Assembly: GCF_029369745.1 (NCBI RefSeq)
Contig: NZ_CP120210.1
Location: 5,828,001 to 5,892,000 of the forward strand
Direction of reading: 5' to 3'
DNA: 64,000 bases
Source of the DNA: Amycolatopsis sp. QT-25
Lineage (GTDB): Bacteria; Actinomycetota; Actinomycetes; Mycobacteriales; Pseudonocardiaceae
Shown: piece after piece, positions 45,615 through 54,385 of the stretch
How positions within the stretch are numbered: the stretch's first letter is position 1
Layout: each line of letters starts with the position of its first letter
Made by a program: the position numbers and the translations under genes
Notes under the pieces: model-generated
The model's input: the letters and a program-made list of their open reading frames with translations, nothing else
Told to the model about the DNA's origin: nothing
Databases searched by the model: none

Positions 45615-46463
45615 CTAGGCCTGCTCGACCAGTTTGGCGCGCAGCCGCATGACGGCGCGGGTGTGCAGCTGACTGACCCGTGATTCGGTGACACCGAGGA
45701 CCTTGCCGATCTCGGCGAGTGTCAGGCTCTCGAAGTAGTAGAGCCCGACCACGATCCGGTCGCGTTCGGTGAGCTGGGCGATGGCCTGCGCCAGCTGGCG
45801 GCGGTTGTCCTGGTCGACCAGGACGGCCACCGGGTCGACGGCGCCGTCGTCGGGCAGGGTGTCGACCAGCGAGCCGCTGTCCTTGCCCGCGGCGACCAGG
45901 TCTTCCAGCGCGATGACGCTGGTCAGTTGCAACTGACCGTAGAACTCGCGCAGGTCGTCGACGCTGATTTCGAGCTCGGCCGCCAATTCGGCGTCGGTCG
46001 GGGTGCGGTTCAGCCGGGCGCCGAGGCGTTCCAGGGCGCGCTCGGCCTCACGGGCCTTGCTGCGCACCGCCCGGGGGACCCAGTCCTGGGAACGCAGGTC
46101 GTCGAGGATCGCGCCGCGGATGCGCTGCATGGCGTAGGTCTCGAACCGCAGGCCTCTGGCGGGTTCGAACTTCTCGATCGCGTCCACCAGGCCGAAGATC
46201 CCGGACTGGATCAGGTCACCGACGTCGACATGGGTCGGCAGCCCGGTGCCCACCCGGCCGGCGACGTACTTGACGAGCGGGGCGTAGTGCAGCACGAGCC
46301 TGTCGCGCACCATTTGGTCCGGCGACTCGGTGAACTCCCGCCACAAGGCCTGGATCCCGGCGTCCACTTCGTAGCTGGTCCGAGCTTCGGGCGCGACGGC
46401 AGGACCGTCGCCGCCGGGACGGTGTTTCCCGGCGGCGACGGTGACATGTGGGTCGGCGGTCAT
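45615..46463 (-). CDS. whiG: Sigma-70 family sigma factor, WhiG/FliA type
   Basis: 282 residues from the ATG at 46463. Region 2 is MVRDRLVLHYAPLVKYVAGRVG and GLVDAIEKFEPARGLRFETYAMQRIRGAILDDLRSQDWVPR; region 3 is RLGARLNRTPTDAELAAELEISVDDL; region 4 is LTLAEIGKVLGVTESRVSQLHTRAVMRLR. This layout is the WhiG/FliA class. In Streptomyces WhiG starts aerial-hypha sporulation. Mycobacterium tuberculosis lacks it at this locus, so the window follows the mycelial actinomycete pattern. The start is weakly supported. Confidence 0.9.
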   Translation of the reverse strand: MTADPHVTVAAGKHRPGGDGPAVAPEARTSYEVDAGIQALWREFTESPDQMVRDRLVLHYAPLVKYVAGRVGTGLPTHVDVGDLIQSGIFGLVDAIEKFEPARGLRFETYAMQRIRGAILDDLRSQDWVPRAVRSKAREAERALERLGARLNRTPTDAELAAELEISVDDLREFYGQLQLTSVIALEDLVAAGKDSGSLVDTLPDDGAVDPVAVLVDQDNRRQLAQAIAQLTERDRIVVGLYYFESLTLAEIGKVLGVTESRVSQLHTRAVMRLRAKLVEQA

Positions 46464-46570
46464 CGGACCGCCGTTCTCAGCATGCGACTCAGAGTGGTCT
46501 CCGTGCTCGTGCGGATGCGCGTGCGCCGCCGGTTCGGGCCGCCGGGTCACCTGCCGAGTCCTCCCCGGCA

Positions 46571-47566
46571 TCATCGGGCCCGGGGGTGCGCGCGGTCGTG
46601 GATCGCCTTCAGCCGATCGACGGTCACATGAGTGTAGAGCTGCGTCGTAGCCAGCGTAGCGTGACCAAGCAGTTCCTGAACGCTCCGAAGATCCGCGCCG
46701 CCTTCGAGCAGATGAGTGGCCGCCGAATGCCTGAGGCCGTGCGGCCCCATGTCGTTCGCACCCGGTACCGAGCCGACGGCGTCGTGGACCACCCGGCGGG
46801 CCGCCCGCGGATCGAGCCTGCCCCCCCGCGCTCCCAGGAAGAGCGCCGCTTGCGTCGGCCCCTTCGTTTCCACGGCGAGCTTTCCCCTGCCCTCGTCCAG
46901 CCAAAGCCGCAAGGCCGCCTCGGCGGGGACACCGAACGGCACGACCCGTTCCTTGCCGCCCTTGCCCAGCACGAGCACGACCCGGCGGGAGAAGTCGACG
47001 TCGCCCACATCCAGCCCGCACAGTTCCGAGACCCGTACACCGGTCGCGTAGAGCAGTTCCACGATGGCACTGTCCCGCAAGGCCACCGGGTCGCGCTGTT
47101 CGGCACCGGCGGCTGAGAAGCGCATGACGTCACTGGCTTGCTCCGCTCGGAGGACCCCGGGAAGCTTGCGGTGCGCGCGCGGCGCCACCAACCGTCCGCC
47201 CGGATCCGACGCGAGCGCCCCACCTCGATGGGCCCAAGCGGTGAAGGTGCGGGCCGCTGCCGCTCGCCTCGCGAGTGTGGTCCGGCCGGCCCCCTCCTCG
47301 CGTTGCCGCGCGAGCCAGCCACGCAGTGTCCCGATGTCGAGATCGGAGAACCGGCCGCCGTTCCCGTCGACGAAGCCCATCAGCGACACCACGTCGCCGA
47401 CGTAGGCACGCACCGTATGCGCGGACAGCCCGCGTTCCAGCGAAAGGTGCCGCTCGTAGTCGTCGATCAGCTTCCGGACGGGCTCCGGCAGCGCGGCACG
47501 GGCGGCGCGCAGATCGGGTCTGCGGGCGCGGTTCCCCGTGCCGTGAGGACCTTCGGACGACGGCAT
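46571..47566 (-). CDS. xerC: Tyrosine recombinase XerC
   Basis: Resolves chromosome dimers at dif with XerD. 331 residues from the ATG at 47566: N-terminal SAM-like core-binding domain (LIDDYERHLSLERGLSAHTVRAYVGDV) and catalytic domain with Arg178 (GVRVSEL), Lys202 (GKGGKER), His276-x-x-Arg279 (HGLRHS), His302 (LGHA) and Tyr311 (QLYTHV). All six active-site residues are present. Its chromosomal neighbours (dprA, whiG) mark it as the housekeeping recombinase and not a phage integrase. An earlier TTG/ATG start is possible. Confidence 0.93.
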   Translation of the reverse strand: MPSSEGPHGTGNRARRPDLRAARAALPEPVRKLIDDYERHLSLERGLSAHTVRAYVGDVVSLMGFVDGNGGRFSDLDIGTLRGWLARQREEGAGRTTLARRAAAARTFTAWAHRGGALASDPGGRLVAPRAHRKLPGVLRAEQASDVMRFSAAGAEQRDPVALRDSAIVELLYATGVRVSELCGLDVGDVDFSRRVVLVLGKGGKERVVPFGVPAEAALRLWLDEGRGKLAVETKGPTQAALFLGARGGRLDPRAARRVVHDAVGSVPGANDMGPHGLRHSAATHLLEGGADLRSVQELLGHATLATTQLYTHVTVDRLKAIHDRAHPRAR

Positions 47567-47671
47567 GCCGATCACGCTGCGCGATGTATGGCGGATGGTC
47601 AAGTATCGCCGCACCCTGTTGCGGTGTCCGTGGTCGGATCGTGCCGGGATGGCGTCCCGGGTGTAGGCCAG

Positions 47672-48811
47672 TCAGGTCTTGGCGGCCTGTCTTCGCCACC
47701 CTGTGTCACTCCTTTCCGCGAAGCCGTCGAGTTCCAGTTCGGGAAGCAGCGAGCGGACACGCTCGACCGGGATGCCGGACTCGGCCGCGATCCGTTCCTC
47801 GGGTCTCGCCGACCGGTCGGACAGCGCGTCGTGCACTCGCAGCGCCTCCGGCCCGAGCCGATCGGTGCGGCGGCGCGGTTTCGAAGGATCCGCGCCCGCC
47901 GACCCCAGCCGCCCGGCGGTCTCGAGGATCTCGTCGACCGAGGTCACCAACGTGGCCTCACCGTCGCGGATCAGTGCGTGGCAGCCGGCGGACATCCCCG
48001 ACGACACCGGCCCCGGCATGGCCATCACGACCTTGCCGAGAGTCCCCGCCGTGGTCGCGGTGTTCCGCGCGCCACTGCGCCTGCCCGCCTCGACCACGAC
48101 GGTCCCTTCGGTGAGCGCCGCGATGAGCCTGTTCCGCACGAGGAAGCGATGCCGCGCGGGGGAGGTGCCCGGCGGGTACTCGCTGACCACCGCGCCGGTC
48201 TTCGCGATGGTGCGCAACAAGGTCGCGTGCTGTGCCGGGTAGCCGACGTCGATTCCGCAGCCGAGCAGGGCGACCGTCGTCCCGTCGGCGCTCAACGCGC
48301 CCCGGTGTGCCGCGCCGTCGATGCCGTACGCCGCTCCCGAGAACACCGGGATCCCGCGGCTCGCGAGGTGATAGCCCACTTCGGCCGCGTGGTGCTCGCC
48401 GTACCCGGTCGCCGCGCGGGCGCCGACGATCGCGATCGCCTGGTCCACGGCCTCGTCGAGCTTGGCCGGACCGCGTACCCACAGCGCCGGCGGAGGCGCC
48501 ACACCGGACACGCCCCTGCTCTGGGCCACGGTCAGGGAAAGCAAGGGCCAGGCGGGCCATTCGTCGTCTTCCGGGATGACGAGCCGGGTCTCGAGGGCGG
48601 CCGCTAGCTCCAGATCCCGCTCGGCATAGTCGTGCGCTCGCCTGGCGGCCGTTTCGTCGCGCACGTTCGGCGGACACTCGGCACGCCTCACTCGTTCCGC
48701 CGCGGCGACAGGGCCGTGTTCATCGACGAAGCGGGCCAAGGCGGGTGCCGGAGGTTCGGCGACGCGCAGAAGGTACGACCGCGCGATCCGTTCGGCTTCG
48801 AATTCACTCAT
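47672..48811 (-). CDS. dprA: DNA-processing protein DprA
   Basis: Loads RecA on incoming single-stranded DNA. 379 residues from the ATG at 48811, which overlaps the comM stop (ATGA). The Rossmann core is AIVGARAATGYGEHHAAEVGYHLASRGIPVFSGAAYGIDGAAHRGAL...ALLGCGIDVGYP...SEYPPGTSPARHRFLVRNRLIAAL. A C-terminal winged helix (about 320-375, ALSDRSARPEERIAAESGIPVERVRSLLPELELDGFAER) is present. Confidence 0.95.
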   Translation of the reverse strand: MSEFEAERIARSYLLRVAEPPAPALARFVDEHGPVAAAERVRRAECPPNVRDETAARRAHDYAERDLELAAALETRLVIPEDDEWPAWPLLSLTVAQSRGVSGVAPPPALWVRGPAKLDEAVDQAIAIVGARAATGYGEHHAAEVGYHLASRGIPVFSGAAYGIDGAAHRGALSADGTTVALLGCGIDVGYPAQHATLLRTIAKTGAVVSEYPPGTSPARHRFLVRNRLIAALTEGTVVVEAGRRSGARNTATTAGTLGKVVMAMPGPVSSGMSAGCHALIRDGEATLVTSVDEILETAGRLGSAGADPSKPRRRTDRLGPEALRVHDALSDRSARPEERIAAESGIPVERVRSLLPELELDGFAERSDTGWRRQAAKT

Positions 48812-50319
48812 CCGGATGACCTCTCCCGGAAGTTCAGCGCCGCCGCGACTTCTTCCGCCTCCGGTTTGTCCGTGCCTTTCAAATCGGCGAGGGTCCAAGC
48901 GATGCGAAGGCAGCGGTCCGCGCCACGCGCGGTGATCGCGCCGCGTTCCAACGCGCGGTCCAGCAACGCCGTGACCTGCGACGGCAGGGCGAACTCGCGA
49001 CGCAGTGCCGGACCGGGCACCTCCGCGTTCGTCGACCAGCCCTGTTCCGCCCACCGTTTCCCGGCCCGCTCGCGGGCTTCCAGCACCCGTTCCCGGACGG
49101 CCGCCGACGCTTCGGGAGGCTCGCTCAAGTGCGCGCTGAGCGCGGAAAGCGGACGCAGCCGAACTCGCAGATCCACCCGATCGAGTAACGGCCCGGACAG
49201 CCGGCCCAAATACCGCCTTCGCACGGTCGCCGAGCAGGTGCAGTCGGCGTCTTTCGCCGGGGCGCACGGGCAGGGATTGGTCGCCAGCACCAGCTGGAAG
49301 CGTGCCGGGTACCGCACGGAGCCCTTGACGCGCGTGATCCGTACTTCTCCCTCTTCGAGCACCGTGCGCAGCGACTCCAGCCGCTCCGGGCCGAATTCAC
49401 ACACCTCGTCCAGGAACAAGATCCCCCGATGTGCCCGGCTGATGGCGCCGGGCACGGCGAGTCCACTGCCGCCGCCGATCAGCGCGGGCACGCTGATCGA
49501 ATGATGCGGCGCGACGAACGGCGGGACGGTGACCAGCGGTTCGGCCCGCGAAAGCGAGCCGTCGATCGAATGAACCGCTGTCACCTGCAACGACTCCTCG
49601 GCGGACAAGCGCGGGAGAAGGCCTGGAAGGCGCTTCGCGAGCATCGTCTTGCCCACCCCGGGAGGACCGGTCATGAGCAGGTGATGCCCACCCGCCGCCG
49701 CCACCTCCAAGGCCCACCGCGCTTCCGGCTGTCCCACGACGTCGGCGAGGTCGAGTACCCGCGGCGGCTCCTGGACGACGGACGGCTCGGGCCGGGTGAG
49801 TTCCCCTTCCCCCTTGAGCCAGTCCACGAACTCGCTCAGCCGGGCCACCCCGCCGACCTCCAGCCCGTCCACGAGAGCCGCTTCGAACAGCGACTCGGCG
49901 GGGACGACCGCTCGCCGGTACCCGGCGTTGCGCGCCGCCAGCAGCCCTGGCAGCACGCCGCGGACGGCCCGCACCCGGCCGTCGAGGGCGAGTTCACCGA
50001 GCAGCACGGTGTGGAGCAGCTTGGTGGCCGGAACCGACCCCGTCGCCGCCAGGACCGCGGCCGCGATGCCCAGGTCGTAACCCGATCCCACCTTCGGCAG
50101 GTTCGCCGGGGAAAGGCCGAGGATCACCCTCTCGTCCGGCCACGTCCGCCCCGAATTGCGGACGGCCGAGCGGACTCTGTCCTTGGCCTCTTTCAGCCCG
50201 GCGTCCGGCAGCCCGACCATCGTCACCTTCGGCGAGCCGCCGCCGATGTCGGCCTCGATCTCGATCATCCTGCCCTCGACGCCGAGCAGCGCGACGGACC
50301 AGGCTTTCGCCAGCGCCAT
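48808..50319 (-). CDS. comM: YifB/ComM-family Mg-chelatase-like AAA+ ATPase
   Basis: 503 residues. N-terminal ChlI-like domain (VEGRMIEIEADIGGGSPKVTMVGLPDAGLKEAKDRVRSA), Walker A GPPGVGKT (218-225), Walker B ILFLDE (Asp304-Glu305), a zinc-like Cys set in NPCPCAPAKDADCTC and an Arg-finger region. ComM promotes branch migration during integration of transforming DNA. The yraN-comM-dprA order is conserved widely. Confidence 0.94.
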   Translation of the reverse strand: MALAKAWSVALLGVEGRMIEIEADIGGGSPKVTMVGLPDAGLKEAKDRVRSAVRNSGRTWPDERVILGLSPANLPKVGSGYDLGIAAAVLAATGSVPATKLLHTVLLGELALDGRVRAVRGVLPGLLAARNAGYRRAVVPAESLFEAALVDGLEVGGVARLSEFVDWLKGEGELTRPEPSVVQEPPRVLDLADVVGQPEARWALEVAAAGGHHLLMTGPPGVGKTMLAKRLPGLLPRLSAEESLQVTAVHSIDGSLSRAEPLVTVPPFVAPHHSISVPALIGGGSGLAVPGAISRAHRGILFLDEVCEFGPERLESLRTVLEEGEVRITRVKGSVRYPARFQLVLATNPCPCAPAKDADCTCSATVRRRYLGRLSGPLLDRVDLRVRLRPLSALSAHLSEPPEASAAVRERVLEARERAGKRWAEQGWSTNAEVPGPALRREFALPSQVTALLDRALERGAITARGADRCLRIAWTLADLKGTDKPEAEEVAAALNFRERSSG

Positions 50320-50706
50320 TCAGAACGCCGCCTTGATATGGCGCACCTGCGGCCGGGCGTCGGGCCGGGCGACGATCGCGATGATGTCGTAGCGGACCGG
50401 GCACCAGCGGAGCATGAAAGCGCGCTGCCACTGGTGCGCGAGACGGCGGATGCGGTCGGCCTTCGCCGGGGTCACCGCCTCGGCGGGAGTACCGAAGCCG
50501 ACCCCCGACCTCGTTTTCACTTCGCAGAAGATCAGGCGTTTCCTGTCGGTCGCGACGAGATCCAGCTCGCCGTCGCGGCAACGCCAGTTGCGGCTCAGTA
50601 CGACGTAGCCCGCCTTCTCCAGATGCCGGACCGCCAGTTCCTCGCCCCATCGGCCCAGCTCGATGTGCGGTGCCCCGGCGGAGGGCTGTTCGGCCGTGTT
50701 CATCAT
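50320..50706 (-). CDS. YraN-family putative endonuclease (UPF0102)
   Basis: 128 residues with a restriction-endonuclease-like PD-(D/E)xK core: GELDLVATD followed by LIFCEVKTRSG, plus the family's LGRWGEELAVRHLEKAGYVVLSRNWRC. The role is unproven; it may act in DNA recombination with comM and dprA, which follow directly. The ATG at 50706 has GAGGGG six bases upstream and is preferred over the one at 50721. Confidence 0.92.
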   Translation of the reverse strand: MMNTAEQPSAGAPHIELGRWGEELAVRHLEKAGYVVLSRNWRCRDGELDLVATDRKRLIFCEVKTRSGVGFGTPAEAVTPAKADRIRRLAHQWQRAFMLRWCPVRYDIIAIVARPDARPQVRHIKAAF

Positions 50707-50793
50707 CTCGATCCCCCTCAACGATCGTCACAGTGCGTGTGCGATCAACGCTGCCAGGGTGAGCGGATGGGGACCAGGCTCGATTCCGGCGCC

Positions 50794-50820
50794 TGTGGAC
50801 AACTGGGGTGTTGTGGATGG
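50794..50820 (-). promoter_or_regulatory. DnaA-box-like pair upstream of yraN-comM-dprA
   Basis: TGTGGACAA (50794-50802) is the reverse complement of the consensus box TTGTCCACA, and TGTGGATGG (50812-50820) follows 18 bp on. They lie 88-114 bases upstream of the yraN start, a layout like the pair before rpsB. Confidence 0.4.
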
Positions 50821-50888
50821 TTCGGCCGTCGCAGGGGCTCGACGGACCAAATCGTCGGCGGCCTGTGCTAGGCCGCCCTCGAATACCA

Positions 50889-50931
50889 GAAGGCCCCCTT
50901 CACGTGCCTGGACACGGTGAAGGGGGCCTTC
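50889..50931 (-). terminator. Hairpin terminator after the lepB-rnhB-DUF2469 operon
   Basis: Perfect 15-base arms GAAGGCCCCCTTCAC (50889-50903) and GTGAAGGGGGCCTTC (50917-50931) with a 13-base loop, 17 bases past the DUF2469 stop. Same core as the hairpin at 507-560. Confidence 0.85.
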
Positions 50932-50948
50932 AGGCGTAATTCCGGAGA

Positions 50949-51272
50949 TCAGCCGGAGAACGGACCGTCTTCCGGTAATCGGAGATCCGGCTTGTCGAGT
51001 TCCTCGACGTTGACGTCCTTGAACGTGATGACCCGGACGTGCTTGACGAACCGTGCGGGCCGGTACATGTCCCAGACCCACGCGTCGGACATGCGGACCT
51101 CGAAGTACACCTCACCGCCGCCGTCGCGCACCTGCACGTCGACGGCGTTGGCCAGATAGAACCGCCGCTCGGTCTCCACCACGTACGAGAACTGGCCGAC
51201 TATGTCGCGATACTCGCGGTAAAGCGAGAGCTCCATCTCGGTCTCGTACTTCTCGAGATCCTCTGCGCTCAT
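50949..51272 (-). CDS. DUF2469 protein
   Basis: 107 residues, MSAEDLEKYETEMELSLYREYRDIVGQFSYVVETERRFYLANAVDV.... This is the actinobacteria-specific DUF2469 family (Rv2901c type), always next to rnhB, with no known function. Its ATG overlaps the rnhB stop (ATGA), so it is translationally coupled. Confidence 0.93.
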   Translation of the reverse strand: MSAEDLEKYETEMELSLYREYRDIVGQFSYVVETERRFYLANAVDVQVRDGGGEVYFEVRMSDAWVWDMYRPARFVKHVRVITFKDVNVEELDKPDLRLPEDGPFSG

Positions 51273-52102
51273 GAAATCCGCGCCCCTCCTCGCGATTTTG
51301 CTGCTATTCCAGCGGCGGAGCGTTCATTGTTACCCACGTACGGGCCGAGGGCACGTATCGGCACGCTCGGGTTTTCCAGCGCGGCGACAGTGAGCACGAC
51401 CGGGTGAGGCGGCCGCACCCGGTGCGCGGCGGCCGCGGTGGCCACGTTCGCGTACGACCAGCGATGGACCGGACTCGGACCGTGCGTGTTCAGCGCGGCG
51501 CCGTGGTCGGTGGTGCTGTATCCCTTGTGCACGTCGAAGCCGTAGTGCGGGTGGACGTCGTGCAGGTCGCCCATGATCCGGTCGCGGGTGACCTTGGCCA
51601 GCACGGACGCGGCCGCCACGCACGCGACGGCCTTGTCCCCCTTGATCACGGGGATGCTCGGGGCGGGCAGTCCGGACACGCGGAATCCGTCGGTCAGGAC
51701 GTAGCCCGGCGTGGTCCGCAACGCCGAAACCGCACGTCGCATGCCTTCGAGGTTCATGACGTGGATGCCGAACAGGTCGACCTCGGCCGCCGGGACGACG
51801 ATGACCGCGTAGTCGACGGCACGCTGGACGACCCGGTCGTACACCCGGTCGCGGGCCTTGGCCGTGAGCATTTTCGAGTCGGTGAGCTCGGGCAGCCGCG
51901 CGGCGTCGCCGGGACGCAGCACACAGGCGGCCACGACGAGCGGGCCGGCGCAAGCACCGCGCCCTGCCTCGTCGACTCCGGCGACGGGCCCGAGGCCCCG
52001 CCGGTCCAGCGCACCCTGCAACCCCCAGAAGAGGTCGCCACGCACCACTGCCCGCGGCGGCCGAAGCGGCTCGGCCGGTGTGAGCGGTACAGGAACTCTC
52101 AA
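51269..52102 (-). CDS. rnhB: Ribonuclease HII
   Basis: Removes ribonucleotides from DNA. Metal-binding motifs V-A-G-V-D44-E45-A-G-R-G and ELTDSKML, VMNLEGMRR and the late VIKGDKAVACVAAASVLAKVTRD are intact. No ATG or GTG precedes the homologous start. A TTG at 52102 with GGAGG about ten bases upstream gives 277 residues and lies 4 bases past the lepB stop; this start is inferred. Confidence 0.93.
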   Translation of the reverse strand: MRVPVPLTPAEPLRPPRAVVRGDLFWGLQGALDRRGLGPVAGVDEAGRGACAGPLVVAACVLRPGDAARLPELTDSKMLTAKARDRVYDRVVQRAVDYAVIVVPAAEVDLFGIHVMNLEGMRRAVSALRTTPGYVLTDGFRVSGLPAPSIPVIKGDKAVACVAAASVLAKVTRDRIMGDLHDVHPHYGFDVHKGYSTTDHGAALNTHGPSPVHRWSYANVATAAAAHRVRPPHPVVLTVAALENPSVPIRALGPYVGNNERSAAGIAAKSRGGARIS

Positions 52103-52106
52103 GGCC

Positions 52107-53036
52107 TTACCGCCTCCGGTCGACCGCCTTGCGCACTCCGGACGACATCCGCCTGCCGAGGAAGACCACGGGCCACGCCGCGGCGACACCGACGCCCAGG
52201 GGAAGCCCCTGCTGCCAGGCCGGCGCACCGAGCGCCAGCGGCTGGGCGTTCGCCTGCGGGTTGTGGTCCGAAACGCCACCCCAGCGGCCGGGCGGGAGCA
52301 CGATGACACGCGCCTTGCCGATGATGTTGTCCACGGGAACGGCGCCGTTCACTCCGCCGTTGCCCTGGAACCGGGAGTCGCTCGAGTTGTTGCGGTTGTC
52401 GCCCATCATCCAGACGTATCCGGCGGGCACCTTGACCGGCTCGAACGTCTTCTCGGTGGGTGGCATGCCCTCTTCCCAGTGGACGTACGGCTCGTCGAGC
52501 GCCTTGCCGTCCACGACGACGCGGTTGTCGTCGCAGCACTGCACCGTCTGGCCGCCGACCGCGATGATCCGCTTGACGAAGTCGCGCTCGTCCGGCGGCG
52601 CGAACCCGATCAGGGATCCCAGCGCGCGGAAGCCGCTGACGAAGATGTTGCTGGACTCCGGCGTCTCGATCTCGCCGACCCACGCAGGCGGGCCCTTGAA
52701 GACCACCACGTCGCCGGGACCGGGATCGGTGAAGTCGTACGTGATCCGGTCGACCAGGATCCGGTCTCCCGTGCATCCCGCGCAGCCGTGCAGAGTGGAC
52801 TCCATGGACCCCGAAGGGATCATGTACACCTTGGCGAGGAACTGCTGGATCAAGATCGTCAGCACGAGCGCGACGACGATCAGGATCGGCAGTTCCTTCC
52901 AGAACGACCGCTTCTTGTTGACCTTGCCGAATTTCTTGGCTCCGGATCGGCCCCGGCGGGAGGCCCGGGTGGGGCGCTCCTCTTCGGGGCGATCGGGCTC
53001 GTCTTCGGAGGTGTTCTGGGACACGGGTTCGACCAC
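52107..53036 (-). CDS. lepB: Signal peptidase I
   Basis: 309 residues. A charged cytoplasmic tail (1-45), membrane helix 48-68, the catalytic Ser77 in IPSGSMEST, catalytic Lys155 in FVKRIIAVGG, box E GDNRNNSSDSR (212-222) and a second, C-terminal membrane helix LPLGVGVAAAWPVVFL, giving two anchors. Cys pairs (GCAGC near 84-88 and QCCDD near 167) may form disulphides outside. Cuts Sec and Tat signal peptides such as those seen elsewhere in the window. It starts at GTG 53036. Confidence 0.95.
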   Translation of the reverse strand: MVEPVSQNTSEDEPDRPEEERPTRASRRGRSGAKKFGKVNKKRSFWKELPILIVVALVLTILIQQFLAKVYMIPSGSMESTLHGCAGCTGDRILVDRITYDFTDPGPGDVVVFKGPPAWVGEIETPESSNIFVSGFRALGSLIGFAPPDERDFVKRIIAVGGQTVQCCDDNRVVVDGKALDEPYVHWEEGMPPTEKTFEPVKVPAGYVWMMGDNRNNSSDSRFQGNGGVNGAVPVDNIIGKARVIVLPPGRWGGVSDHNPQANAQPLALGAPAWQQGLPLGVGVAAAWPVVFLGRRMSSGVRKAVDRRR

Positions 53037-53067
53037 GATGCCAGGTTACCGGTAACCGTGCGGCTAC

Positions 53068-53436
53068 CTACTTGGCGGAGGTCGTCTCGCGGTTTTCGCG
53101 GCGTTCCTTGATCTTGGCGGCCTTGCCGCGCAGCTCGCGGAGGTAGTACAGCTTCGCCCGGCGGACGTCGCCGCGCTTGAAGACCTCGACCTCGGCGATG
53201 TTCGGCGAGTGCACCGGGAAGGTGCGCTCCACGCCGATGCCGAACGACACCTTGCGGACCGTGAAGGTCTCGCGGATGCCGCCGCCCTGGCGACGCAGCA
53301 CGACGCCCTGGAAGATCTGGTTGCGCTCGCGGTTGCCCTCGATGACGCGGACGTGAACCTTGAGCGTGTCGCCCGGTCGGAAGTCCGGGATGTCGGAACG
53401 CAGTGACTGCGCGTCCAGCGCGTCCAGGGTGTTCAT
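53068..53436 (-). CDS. rplS: 50S ribosomal protein L19
   Basis: 122 residues: LRSDIPDFRPGDTLKVHVRVIEGNRERNQIFQGVVLRRQGGGIRETFTVRKVSFGIGVERTFPVHSPNIAEVEVFKRGDVRRAKLYYLRELRGKAAKIKE. Full length and well conserved. It lies 31 bases before lepB on the same strand; the 184 bases upstream separate it from trmD and probably hold its promoter. Confidence 0.98.
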   Translation of the reverse strand: MNTLDALDAQSLRSDIPDFRPGDTLKVHVRVIEGNRERNQIFQGVVLRRQGGGIRETFTVRKVSFGIGVERTFPVHSPNIAEVEVFKRGDVRRAKLYYLRELRGKAAKIKERRENRETTSAK

Positions 53437-53620
53437 CGGTGGTCCGTCCTCGTCTTCGTATGGCTTACGTGCAGCTTGGGCGCGCAGTGTCGGGCACTGC
53501 GACCTACCCGGGGGCTGATGGCGTTCCGGCGGATTTCGCAGACTTGTTTCGTACTTGCGCTACGAGTCAAGTTATTGCGCGTCCACTCACGCCAACCTGT
53601 CAAGTATTGCAGACCAGGTC

Positions 53621-54385
53621 TCAGGCGTTCGACCCGGCCTGGCCGGTGCCCTCGCGCAACCGCTCGAGGACCCCGAGATCGTGCTTGTCGAGGCTATCTT
53701 CCGGCAGCTGCCCGATCAGTTCGGGCCTGCGCCGGACGGTGCGTTCCAGCGCCTGGTCACGGCGCCAGCGGTCGATCAGCGCGTGGTTCCCCGAACGCAG
53801 GACGTCCGGCACGGCCAGTTCCCGCCAGACCTCCGGCCGGGTGTAGCTGGGGCCTTCGAGCAGGCCGTCGGAGAACGAGTCCTCCTCGGCGGAGCGGGCG
53901 TTGCCGAGGACGCCGGGCAGGAGCCGGACGACGGCTTCGACCATCACCAGTACCGCGGCCTCGCCGCCGACCAGTACGTAGTCGCCGATCGAGACCTCGT
54001 CGACGGGCATCCGCCGGGCGGCGTCGTCGATGACCCGCTGGTCGATGCCCTCGTAGCGGCCGCACGCGAACACGAGGTGCTCCTCGGCGGCGTACTGGTG
54101 GGCCGTGGTCTGGGTGAACGGCCGTCCGGCGGGGGTGGGGACCACGAGGCGGGTGTTCTCGCCGCAGACCTCGTCCAGGGCGGGGCCCCAGATCTGCGGC
54201 TTCATCACCATTCCGGGCCCGCCGCCGTACGGCGCGTCGTCGACCGCGCGGTGGACGTCGTGCGTCCAGTCCCGCAGGTCGTGCACGCCGACCTCGATGA
54301 GGCCGCGGTCGATCGCGCGGCCGAGCAGCGCGGCGCGGAGCGGGTCGAGGTATTCGGGGAAGATCGTGACGACGTCGAGGCGCAT
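53621..54385 (-). CDS. trmD: tRNA (guanine37-N1)-methyltransferase
   Basis: Methylates G37 next to the anticodon and prevents +1 frameshifts. 254 residues of the SPOUT trefoil-knot type: MRLDVVTIFPEYLDPLR, the DAPYGGGPGMVMKP catalytic loop, ACGRYEGIDQRV and EVSIGDYVLVGGE. Its ATG shares one base with the rimM stop. Confidence 0.96.
   Translation of the reverse strand: MRLDVVTIFPEYLDPLRAALLGRAIDRGLIEVGVHDLRDWTHDVHRAVDDAPYGGGPGMVMKPQIWGPALDEVCGENTRLVVPTPAGRPFTQTTAHQYAAEEHLVFACGRYEGIDQRVIDDAARRMPVDEVSIGDYVLVGGEAAVLVMVEAVVRLLPGVLGNARSAEEDSFSDGLLEGPSYTRPEVWRELAVPDVLRSGNHALIDRWRRDQALERTVRRRPELIGQLPEDSLDKHDLGVLERLREGTGQAGSNA

Noticed and set aside
46571..47566. A tyrosine recombinase that might mark a prophage or integrative element
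   Set aside because: Neighbours are whiG and dprA, as in other actinobacteria, and all residues fit XerC; there are no attachment repeats or phage genes.
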